DNA from: a virus
Reading direction: 5' to 3' (one strand)
Virus record (IMG/VR): IMGVR_UViG_3300044712_000171
Span: 1-22,983 of that record
DNA: 22,983 nucleotides
Part shown: positions 17,377 to 22,983 of the stretch, in pieces
How the letters are laid out: each line of letters begins with the position of its first letter
Position numbering within the stretch: position 1 is the first letter of the stretch
The notes under the pieces: generated by a model
Seen by the model: the letters and a program-made list of their open reading frames with translations, nothing else
What the model was told of the DNA's origin: nothing
Databases searched by the model: none
Program-made: the position numbers and the translations under genes

Positions 17377-17915
17377 AAAAGTGGATTACAAGTGACCTGC
17401 ATTTTGGTCACGCAAATATTATGAAGTTCTGCCCAGTAACACGGGCAGGCTTCACTGACACGGATCACATGCGTGAGCAAATGATCCATGAATGGAACCG
17501 TGATGTAAAGCCTGAGGATGAAGTTTTCATTCTTGGTGACTTTGCGTTCTTACCTGCTAAAGATGCAGTTGAAATTCTTCGCCGTTTGAACGGTAGTAAG
17601 ATTTTGATTGAAGGCAATCATGACCGCAAGCTGTTGAATGATCCTGCATTCCGTAAGGAGTTCAAAGAGATTCACCAGTATCTGCGTTACAACCATGACG
17701 GTCAAATCGTCATTATGATGCACTATCCTATCTATGAATGGGACCAGATGCATCGTGGTGCAGTACATTTCTACGGACATGTACACGGTAAGTCTACTGG
17801 CATGGAAAAGTATCGTGCCCGTGATGTTGCGTTTGACAGTACTGGGCGAGTTGTTAGCGATTTTGATATGATGGTTGCCGACGCATTGAAGGGTGACATT
17901 CGTAGTCACCACTAA
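17373..17915 (+). CDS. calcineurin-like metallophosphoesterase
   Basis: 180 residues with the full set of motifs: SDLHFGH (7-13), GDFAF (55-59), GNHD (81-84), MHYP (116-119) and GHVHG (135-139), the His/Asp ligands of a binuclear metal site. Relatives act on phosphodiesters, including 2',3'-cyclic nucleotides or RNA ends, or are phosphatases of unknown substrate. It is translationally coupled to the coiled-coil gene and stands just ahead of a polynucleotide-kinase-like gene, so a role in trimming RNA ends is possible. Confidence 0.87.
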   Translation: MKKWITSDLHFGHANIMKFCPVTRAGFTDTDHMREQMIHEWNRDVKPEDEVFILGDFAFLPAKDAVEILRRLNGSKILIEGNHDRKLLNDPAFRKEFKEIHQYLRYNHDGQIVIMMHYPIYEWDQMHRGAVHFYGHVHGKSTGMEKYRARDVAFDSTGRVVSDFDMMVADALKGDIRSHH

Positions 17916-17916
17916 G

Positions 17917-18036
17917 ATGGTTTTTGCTATGATCGCAATGGTGATTGTTATCAATCACCAACCTGAAATAAAAGAAACACCTTATCGTCAACCTTGGGTT
18001 TTGTGTAAGGTTGCATACTGTACCGGAGAAGAATGA
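17917..18036 (+). CDS. 39-residue protein with an N-terminal membrane segment
   Basis: The frame starts two bases after the metallophosphoesterase stop, and its TGA is followed directly by the ATG of the kinase. MVFAMIAMVIVINHQPE has a short hydrophobic stretch. The rest (QPWVLCKVAYCTGEE) holds two Cys. Either a tiny membrane protein or a translational bridge between its neighbours. Confidence 0.5.
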   Translation: MVFAMIAMVIVINHQPEIKETPYRQPWVLCKVAYCTGEE

Positions 18037-18501
18037 ATGGCTAAGTGTTATCAATTAGTTGGCGTGCCGGGTTCTGGTAAATCTACATGGATTCAGAATC
18101 AAGAGTGGGCAAAGGATTGTGTGGTTGTCAGTACAGATGCCTTTGTTGAAAGATACGCTAAAGAGCAAGGACTAACTTATAACGAGGTCTTTAATGATTA
18201 TATGCATAAGGCGGTAATCTTAATGGCTAAGCAAGTAGTAGAAGCCCGCGAAGCAGGCAAGGACATTATCTGGGATCAGACCTCTGTCTCTGCAAAGAGC
18301 CGCACAAAGAAGTTTAACATGCTACCGGATTATGAGCATATTGCTGTAGTGTTTGCCACTCCTGAGAAAGAAGAATTAGATCGCCGTTTGGCAAGTCGTC
18401 CTGGAAAGAATATTCCAGACGGTGTTATGCGTAGTATGATCGAGAATTTTGAAATCCCTACTGAGGACGAAGGCTTCAAGGAGATTTGGTTTGCGAGTTA
18501 A
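18037..18501 (+). CDS. P-loop kinase, polynucleotide-kinase-like (AAA_33)
   Basis: 154 residues. GVPGSGKST (9-17) is the Walker A loop. VVVSTDAF (29-36) supplies the acidic residue expected of a 5'-OH kinase (Asp34). IIWDQTSVSAKSRTKK and RPGKNIPDGVMRSM resemble the strand and lid of the T4 Pnkp kinase domain (SDTNLN..., VPIDVLRSM). The phosphatase half of T4 Pnkp is missing, but two phosphatase-type genes lie just upstream. Likely role: 5'-phosphorylation of cleaved RNA before ligation by the ligase at 19786. A small-molecule or toxin-type kinase is the alternative. Confidence 0.75.
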   Translation: MAKCYQLVGVPGSGKSTWIQNQEWAKDCVVVSTDAFVERYAKEQGLTYNEVFNDYMHKAVILMAKQVVEAREAGKDIIWDQTSVSAKSRTKKFNMLPDYEHIAVVFATPEKEELDRRLASRPGKNIPDGVMRSMIENFEIPTEDEGFKEIWFAS

Positions 18502-18682
18502 ACTAACTGCATACGAACGTATTAGTCTAAAATTACTGAAAGGCCAGCCCAAAGCGAAACCCTTTGGTAAACTGATCGGTAATACTTTTGTTACTGGAAC
18601 TCAAAGTCTGCATTGGACAAAACAGTCTAGGACTTGGAGACTTTTCTGGAGACTGAAACAAAATCGTATGCCCAAAATTTGA
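18491..18682 (+). CDS. 63-residue basic protein, TTG start
   Basis: AAGGAG (18478-18483) is spaced seven bases from TTG 18491, which makes TTG a better start than the in-frame ATG at 18449 inside the kinase gene. The protein is very basic and Trp-rich (SLHWTKQSRTWRLFWRLKQN), suggesting nucleic-acid or membrane contact. Its stop lies in the -35 box of the next promoter. No family recognised. Confidence 0.55.
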   Translation: MRVKLTAYERISLKLLKGQPKAKPFGKLIGNTFVTGTQSLHWTKQSRTWRLFWRLKQNRMPKI

Positions 18683-18707
18683 CAATAAATCGTTTTGGGC
18701 ATATAAT
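18679..18707 (+). promoter_or_regulatory. sigma70-like promoter with palindrome
   Basis: TTGACA (18679-18684), 17-bp spacer, TATAAT (18702-18707), followed by AATACATGTATT over the start site, as at the tRNA promoters. Confidence 0.9.
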
Positions 18708-18736
18708 ACATGTATTGATTGATTAAAGGAGTGAGC

Positions 18737-19273
18737 ATGGAAGGTTTCACAATGCAACTTGATAGCGTGGATATCGTGCATAAGGCACAAGTCTATGCCA
18801 TGGCTGCTCACGCCGCAGTCCAACAAAAGCGTAAGTACACTGGTCAGCCCTACATTGTTCACCCTGCTGAGGTCGCAAGTATCGTAGCAAGTGTACCTGG
18901 TAGTACTCCTGACATGGTAGCTGCCGCTTGGCTTCACGATGTTGTGGAAGACACTGGTTGCACTTACACTGACATTCACCTTGCTTTTGGTGCTGACATT
19001 GCCGCCCTTGTTGGTTGGCTTACTGATGTGAGCAAGCCCGAAGATGGCAACAGAGCAAAGCGCAAGGCAATGGATCGTGAGCATACTGCACAGGCACCTG
19101 CTGAGGCACAGACGATCAAACTTGCTGACCTTATCAGTAACAGTAAGTCTATCATGGAACATGACCCTGAGTTTGCTAAGACTTACCTCGAAGAAAAGCG
19201 TATGCTCCTCGAAGTGATGACTAAAGGTGACCGAGGTCTTCACGCTGAGGCAAGCAAGTATGTTGGAGTTTAA
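18737..19273 (+). CDS. (p)ppGpp hydrolase, MESH1/SpoT-HD-like
   Basis: 178 residues from ATG 18737, five bases after AAAGGAG. The HD-domain ligands of the SpoT family are present: YIVHP (His42), AWLHDVVEDT (His67-Asp68, Glu71-Asp72) and KLADLISN (Asp131, Asn135). There is no synthetase domain, so it is a small alarmone hydrolase. It would remove ppGpp and relieve the stringent response during infection. It is first in the operon that leads to the RNA ligase. Confidence 0.87.
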   Translation: MEGFTMQLDSVDIVHKAQVYAMAAHAAVQQKRKYTGQPYIVHPAEVASIVASVPGSTPDMVAAAWLHDVVEDTGCTYTDIHLAFGADIAALVGWLTDVSKPEDGNRAKRKAMDREHTAQAPAEAQTIKLADLISNSKSIMEHDPEFAKTYLEEKRMLLEVMTKGDRGLHAEASKYVGV

Positions 19274-19274
19274 A

Positions 19275-19559
19275 ATGAACGAACGAATTAAAGAACTTGC
19301 TGAACAGGCTAATGCTCATGAAACTGGTCATGCGTATTATCGTGGAGAAAAGAAGCCCGAAAATGCAGTCACATTACATTCAGTTGATTTAGAACTGTTC
19401 GCCGAGTTGATTGTTCGGGAATGTGCCAAGATTGCTGATTCGGCTGATGAAAGCGCATGTGAATGGATTGGCGGAAATATTCTAACACATTTCGGAGTTG
19501 GAGACGCTCCGGTAAATGATGTAGACAGAATCCTACGAACAGTAAGAACTCGGGGTTGA
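19275..19559 (+). CDS. 94-residue conserved phage protein (ELIVRECA type)
   Basis: GGAG (19264-19267) within the end of the hydrolase gene serves ATG 19275. MNERIKELAEQAN at the N-terminus and LFAELIVRECAKIADSADE in the middle are hallmarks of a very common small protein of T4-like and jumbo phages. Function unknown. Confidence 0.75.
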   Translation: MNERIKELAEQANAHETGHAYYRGEKKPENAVTLHSVDLELFAELIVRECAKIADSADESACEWIGGNILTHFGVGDAPVNDVDRILRTVRTRG

Positions 19560-19562
19560 AAC

Positions 19563-19793
19563 ATGAACAAGAGGCTACTAAACAAAGCATACTACAATGG
19601 CATTCGTGAAGGGATTGAGCAATACGCTCATTGGAAAGACGGTGTACAGTACGTAGGTTCTTGCGGCACTACGCTCAGTGACGCACTGAAAAGAATTGAC
19701 TCCGAAGAAAAACGTGCGGAAGAACTGTTAGAAGACCGCAAAGAAATCAAAAGCAATCTGGGTTATTCAAGAATTGGATTGGGAAATGTTTAA
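19563..19793 (+). CDS. 76-residue protein of unknown function
   Basis: It starts three bases after the previous stop and overlaps the ligase start. MNKRLLNKAYYNGIREGIEQ begins a helical segment. The C-terminal third (SEEKRAEELLEDRKEIKSN) is charged and coiled-coil-like. No family recognised. Confidence 0.65.
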   Translation: MNKRLLNKAYYNGIREGIEQYAHWKDGVQYVGSCGTTLSDALKRIDSEEKRAEELLEDRKEIKSNLGYSRIGLGNV

Positions 19794-20688
19794 AGAAGAA
19801 TTGAAAAAGTATGTAGAGACTTCAGGCCTAGTGAATATGAAAGAGGCTGGCGAAGGTATCTACGTATTGAAGTATAAGAAGAAGGTGTTCTACGATAACC
19901 TGTGGAACGAATATATCGCTGAGTGTCGTGGTACGATTGTTGACAAGGATTTCAACCTGGTTGCTTATCCTTTCACAAAAATCTACAACTATGGCATTGA
20001 AAAGGAAGCGCCTGTATTGGACGACCAAACTCAAGTGACTGCTTTCCGTAAGGTTAACGGTTTCATGGTGTCTGTGTCGTATCATAACGGTGACGTTCTA
20101 GTGTCCACTACTGGTTCTACCTCTGGCGACTTTGTTGCTATGGCAAAAGAAATGATGCTAAAGCACATGTGCTGGGCAGACTGGCAAATGGCACTGATGG
20201 CTGATGACTGTCGTGATATGACTTTCATGTTTGAATGCGTACATCCTAACGATCCTCATATCGTGGTTGAAAAGCCTGGTATGTACATCTTGGGTTATCG
20301 TGAAAAGGAATGGGGGTCTAAGGTAGGACATGATGTTTTCATGCTACAAGAACTTGGTCGTATGTTCAACTGTTTTGTTCCAGAAAGTGTAACAACTAAC
20401 CTGGCTCAACTAAAGAACATGGTCAAGGAATGTAAGCACGAAGGCTTTGTGTTCTATACCGAAGACGGAGTTAGCTCCAAGATCAAGAGCCCTTACTACC
20501 TGACTTCAAAGTGGGTAGCACGTAACCCTCGTACCGATAAGCTGGTTGACCTGAACAAGGACATCAAGCACAACCTGGACGAAGAGTACTATCCTCTTGT
20601 TGACGCAATTCGTGCTAACATCGTTGAATACACTGCTATGGACGAGCAAGCCCGTCTAGAGTGGGTGCGTAACTTTGTTGGTGCATAA
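19786..20688 (+). CDS. T4 Rnl1-like RNA ligase
   Basis: 300 residues from ATG 19786 (a TTG at 19774 is an alternative). ATP-dependent RNA ligase motifs in order: AECRGTIVD (45-53, as ALECRGIMF of T4 Rnl1), motif I KVNGFMVSVSY with Lys89 as the likely AMP-accepting residue, motif IIIa FMFECVHPNDPHIVV, motif IV EGFVFY, motif V SSKIKSPYYL. The C-terminal domain is shorter than in T4 Rnl1 (374 residues). T4 Rnl1 with Pnkp repairs tRNA-Lys cut by the anticodon nuclease PrrC; here a kinase and phosphatases lie upstream, so a similar repair role is likely. GC-ending codons dominate, suggesting high expression. Confidence 0.87.
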   Translation: MFKEELKKYVETSGLVNMKEAGEGIYVLKYKKKVFYDNLWNEYIAECRGTIVDKDFNLVAYPFTKIYNYGIEKEAPVLDDQTQVTAFRKVNGFMVSVSYHNGDVLVSTTGSTSGDFVAMAKEMMLKHMCWADWQMALMADDCRDMTFMFECVHPNDPHIVVEKPGMYILGYREKEWGSKVGHDVFMLQELGRMFNCFVPESVTTNLAQLKNMVKECKHEGFVFYTEDGVSSKIKSPYYLTSKWVARNPRTDKLVDLNKDIKHNLDEEYYPLVDAIRANIVEYTAMDEQARLEWVRNFVGA

Positions 20689-20996
20689 TGGCTATCAAAC
20701 CCAATGATTGTGTAATCAAAATCGAGGACCTGGTCATTGGGTTTGAAAGAAGCAAGGACGTTTATAACGGTCGTGTATATGAAACTCCGGTGTATGAATC
20801 ATACTGGGCAAACTTTTTACAACATGTAAAAGACACAACTGATTGGAAATCTGGCTGGGATGCATACGATAAAAACTTTGAAAAGCAACTGACAAAGTTT
20901 AATGCAATCTACAAAAACACCAAGAAGCATGACGACCGTTATATCAAATTCAAGTCGCACAGCGATCTAACATTTTTTGTATTGAAGTGGGCATGA
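20688..20996 (+). CDS. 102-residue protein of unknown function
   Basis: TAATG overlap with the ligase. MAIKPNDCVIKIEDLVIGFE is strand-like, and the middle is Trp/Tyr-rich (YWANFLQHVKDTTDWKSGWD). The end HSDLTFFVLKWA resembles the ends of the next two proteins (HATLFSLRWQ, DATYFLLRFS), suggesting that the three share a C-terminal strand-helix unit. Confidence 0.65.
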   Translation: MAIKPNDCVIKIEDLVIGFERSKDVYNGRVYETPVYESYWANFLQHVKDTTDWKSGWDAYDKNFEKQLTKFNAIYKNTKKHDDRYIKFKSHSDLTFFVLKWA

Positions 20997-21202
20997 AATT
21001 CACAAAGATTGATATCCCGGAAGATCGTAGGATAGAAGCGACAAAGTGGACGCGGGAGTTTATCGGTAGAGCCAAGGGTGAAAACGGTGAACTCCATATT
21101 AGCGAAATCATTTGGTACAAAACTAGTCTTCCAAACGGTATAGCTAGATTTTATTTCCGTGATCCAAAACACGCTACATTGTTTTCATTGAGGTGGCAAT
21201 GA
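20993..21202 (+). CDS. 69-residue protein, paralogue of its neighbours
   Basis: ATGA overlap with the previous stop. The C-terminal IARFYFRDPKHATLFSLRWQ closely parallels the end of the protein at 21199 (HLFYFEDSKDATYFLLRFS). Function unknown. Confidence 0.65.
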   Translation: MKFTKIDIPEDRRIEATKWTREFIGRAKGENGELHISEIIWYKTSLPNGIARFYFRDPKHATLFSLRWQ

Positions 21203-21474
21203 ATTTTGAACTACAGGAAGGGTATACTAAACGAGTTGAGTTAAGTGATGCAATGCATCGCTATATTCACTATACTTGGACGCAAGTCAAAGTAACCAGG
21301 GCAATGGCTGAACAGATGGTACCAGAACCTGTAGAGTACAGACCATCAAAAGGATATCCACGAATTAGAAAATGGATTGACAATAACATTCAAGGTCGCT
21401 GGGCAAGTCATATCCACTTGTTTTATTTTGAAGATTCTAAAGACGCAACATATTTTCTATTGAGGTTTTCATGA
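21199..21474 (+). CDS. 91-residue protein, paralogue of its neighbours
   Basis: ATGA overlap with the previous gene. It has the FYFEDSKDATYFLLRFS ending and a basic, aromatic N-terminal half (MHRYIHYTWTQVKVTRAMAE). With the genes at 20688 and 20993 it forms a coupled set of three related small proteins. Function unknown. Confidence 0.65.
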   Translation: MNFELQEGYTKRVELSDAMHRYIHYTWTQVKVTRAMAEQMVPEPVEYRPSKGYPRIRKWIDNNIQGRWASHIHLFYFEDSKDATYFLLRFS

Positions 21475-21653
21475 AAGACGAATCACATCTACCGGTCAGT
21501 GAACAAAGCCTAGTCTTCCGTCTTAGAAAACGAGCGGAGATTAGGCGACAGATTCAAGATAGAAAATCTGTTCAAGAGGGGAAACCCGATAGGATAGCTG
21601 ATTTACTAGAAGAAGCCGCAAACGAGATAGAGCGTTTACAAAAAGGGACTTAG
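21471..21653 (+). CDS. 60-residue helical phage protein
   Basis: ATGA overlap with the previous stop. ADLLEEAANEIERL near the end is a familiar helix of small phage proteins. Charged throughout. The last codons are part of the terminator. Function unknown. Confidence 0.65.
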   Translation: MKDESHLPVSEQSLVFRLRKRAEIRRQIQDRKSVQEGKPDRIADLLEEAANEIERLQKGT

Positions 21654-21665
21654 GTCCCTTTTTTT
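21641..21665 (+). terminator. Rho-independent terminator
   Basis: AAAGGGAC (21642-21649), loop TTAG, GTCCCTTT (21654-21661), with the U-tract to 21665. It ends the ppGpp hydrolase/ligase operon. Confidence 0.92.
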
Positions 21666-21708
21666 GTGGCTAGCCAATATTATTGACTACAGTATTGAAA
21701 TATGAAAA

Positions 21709-21716
21709 AATAAATA
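21709..21716 (+). promoter_or_regulatory. T4-type late promoter motif AATAAATA
   Basis: It ends four bases before ATG 21721, and no ribosome site is present. Confidence 0.55.
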
Positions 21717-21720
21717 TACT

Positions 21721-22482
21721 ATGCGTAAGTTTTTTCTATCATTATTGTTTTTGCCGTTAATGGCGCTGAGCCAACCCACTACTGTAGTATATGATATTAC
21801 AAATAATAAAGTAGTTGATGGCAGCTTGGATAACTCGGAATTGAGTATTGCTAGTATTAGTAAGTTTATGACTGTATATACAGTTTTACAGGAAAACCAA
21901 GACTTAAATGAACTACTAACTGTAACTAGTAAAAAGACTCCTAATACCAAACTATCCAAGGGTATGATATTGTCTAGATTGGATTTGATTAACTTAGCCC
22001 TTATCGGTAGTGATAATATCGCCGCATTGACATTGGCAGAAAATTTTCCTATGGGCTATAGCAACTTCATTCAACGAATGAATTACCACGCTAAAGAATT
22101 GAATATGTTTCATACTGGATTTGTAGAACCAACTGGATTAAGTCCAATGAACTACAGTACTATAACTGATATTGTTTTATTGTCTAAAGCCATGTATGAA
22201 TACGATATCGTAAGAGCGGCAGCAAAAGTTAAGTCTGTAACAGTCTACTCTAATCAGGGTAAAAAGAAAGTTAAGATCACATCTAACTCAACTAGTCAAT
22301 ATTTTGGTAGAGACGGTATTATAGCTATTAAGACAGGCTTTACTAAAGCAGCAGGGTTTTGTATTACCATGATTGTTAATGCAAATAATCAAATGTATAA
22401 CATTACTGTACTAGGTGCCAAGACAAAATATGAGCGCCAGCTTTTAGTCGAGAGATTTTTAAAATCAATTTATAACGTATAA
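21721..22482 (+). CDS. D-alanyl-D-alanine carboxypeptidase/endopeptidase (S11, PBP7-like)
   Basis: 253 residues with an N-terminal signal peptide (MRKFFLSLLFLPLMALSQ), so exported. The three penicillin-binding motifs are present: SISK (45-48, Ser45 nucleophile), SDN (97-99) and KTG (204-206). GTKTGFT-type context is replaced by AIKTGFTKAAG, normal for S11. The extra C-terminal domain of PBP5 is absent, as in PBP7. It would act on peptidoglycan in the periplasm. A late gene of this kind may help lysis or remodel the wall of the infected cell, and it is unusual for a phage. Confidence 0.85.
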   Translation: MRKFFLSLLFLPLMALSQPTTVVYDITNNKVVDGSLDNSELSIASISKFMTVYTVLQENQDLNELLTVTSKKTPNTKLSKGMILSRLDLINLALIGSDNIAALTLAENFPMGYSNFIQRMNYHAKELNMFHTGFVEPTGLSPMNYSTITDIVLLSKAMYEYDIVRAAAKVKSVTVYSNQGKKKVKITSNSTSQYFGRDGIIAIKTGFTKAAGFCITMIVNANNQMYNITVLGAKTKYERQLLVERFLKSIYNV

Positions 22483-22504
22483 TATACGCATTTTATACGT
22501 GTGG

Positions 22505-22512
22505 AATAAATA
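22505..22512 (+). promoter_or_regulatory. T4-type late promoter motif AATAAATA
   Basis: Eight bases before ATG 22521, with no ribosome site. A short inverted repeat (ATACGCATTTTATACGT) just upstream may end the preceding transcript weakly. Confidence 0.5.
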
Positions 22513-22520
22513 CGTATATT

Positions 22521-22982
22521 ATGCTAACCTTCATCAAAGACCTAACCCACAAACTTCTTGAATTCATTAAAGACGATCCTGTTCGTCCTGAAATACCTAC
22601 TGATTTTAGAGTCAGTAATGGCAGAATGGTTGCCGCATTAACTAATGATGAAGAAAAACCTGATGCAATGGTATGTGTTAGTTTCCATGATTTTGTCCCC
22701 GAAAATGTTAATGACTTAAACAACACTACTCAGGTTCCAACTACTGCGGTATTTTATACTATCTGGAGTTATAAAGCGGGTAAAGGTCAGGAGCTATTAA
22801 TCGAAGCAGTTAAAGGTATTCAACGTGATTATCCTAGTGTCACTAGATTTGTCACACTGAGTCCTAAAACTGAATTAGCACGTAGATTTCACTTACGTAA
22901 TGGGGCTATAGTATTCAGAGAAAACTTAGACACAGTTAATTATGAATACACTAAACCAATAGAGAAATCTACTAGTAATTAA
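22521..22982 (+). CDS. GNAT-like acyltransferase fold protein
   Basis: 153 residues, complete within the window. AVFYTIWSYKAGKGQELL carries a GKGQ turn like the acyl-CoA pyrophosphate loop of GNAT proteins. FVTLSPKTELARRFHLRNGA resembles the following helix and strand in GNAT/malonyl-CoA-decarboxylase-like folds. The N-terminal FIKDLTHKLLEFIKDD is an amphipathic helix. Conserved proteins of this sort occur in T4-like phages of aquatic bacteria; substrate unknown. Confidence 0.6.
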   Translation: MLTFIKDLTHKLLEFIKDDPVRPEIPTDFRVSNGRMVAALTNDEEKPDAMVCVSFHDFVPENVNDLNNTTQVPTTAVFYTIWSYKAGKGQELLIEAVKGIQRDYPSVTRFVTLSPKTELARRFHLRNGAIVFRENLDTVNYEYTKPIEKSTSN

Positions 22983-22983
22983 T

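Noticed and set aside
1-22983. CRISPR array, insertion sequence or integrase-type attachment site
   Set aside because: No regularly spaced direct repeats, transposase or integrase genes were seen; mobility here is by homing endonucleases.

Overview
The window looks like part of a large, T4-like bacteriophage genome. Genes are tightly packed, almost all on the + strand, and many start on the previous stop codon. Two promoter classes are visible. One is sigma70-like (TTGACA, 16-17 bp, TAYAMT or TATAAT). The other is a T4-type late motif (NATAAATA) found a short way upstream of at least ten start codons. The host cannot be named. It is probably Gram-negative, judging from envelope-sugar genes, a PBP7-like enzyme and rrn-leader-like boxA sites.

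Positions 1-13331 are an accessory region built around about 24 tRNA or tRNA-like genes. Five homing endonucleases (three HNH, one GIY-YIG, one PD-(D/E)XK) and cargo genes sit between the tRNAs. The cargo includes an SGNH hydrolase, a PP-loop ATPase, a GT2 glycosyltransferase, UDP-galactopyranose mutase, an FkbM methyltransferase, an RNA polymerase omega subunit and several small proteins. Four promoters here are followed by a GAAA-capped hairpin and a boxA-like GTTCTTTAA, the order found in bacterial rRNA leaders. Long stems with one or two G-U pairs then enclose tRNAs or other structured RNAs.

Positions 13440-15650 hold the most striking system: a Ro60-like TROVE/vWA protein (DUF2828-like) preceded by three structured RNAs. 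Three related RNAs lie among the tRNAs. All six share a 6-7 bp closing stem, then NTNCAGCA on the 5' side and GTT after the 3' strand. Two of them (10841-10951 and 11050-11164) contain a T arm, a closed acceptor-like stem and a D arm in circularly permuted order. That is the layout known for tRNA-mimicking bacterial Y RNAs. Three carry anticodon-arm copies for Lys(UUU), Tyr(GUA) and Phe(GAA). I read this as a phage Ro60/Y-RNA system with a multi-member Y RNA family.

Positions 15650-21665 hold RNA-related and nucleotide-related enzymes. They include a short RF1-like release factor interrupted by an in-frame UGA at a Trp-like position, a Cys-phosphatase, a metallophosphoesterase, a P-loop kinase like the T4 Pnkp kinase domain, a (p)ppGpp hydrolase (MESH1-like) and a T4 Rnl1-like RNA ligase. 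Small phage ORFs fill the rest. Together with the tRNAs and the Ro/Y module, this suggests a phage strategy centred on tRNA supply, RNA quality control and RNA repair. Positions 21700-22983 hold two late-type genes, a D-alanyl-D-alanine carboxypeptidase/endopeptidase-like protein and a GNAT-like protein.
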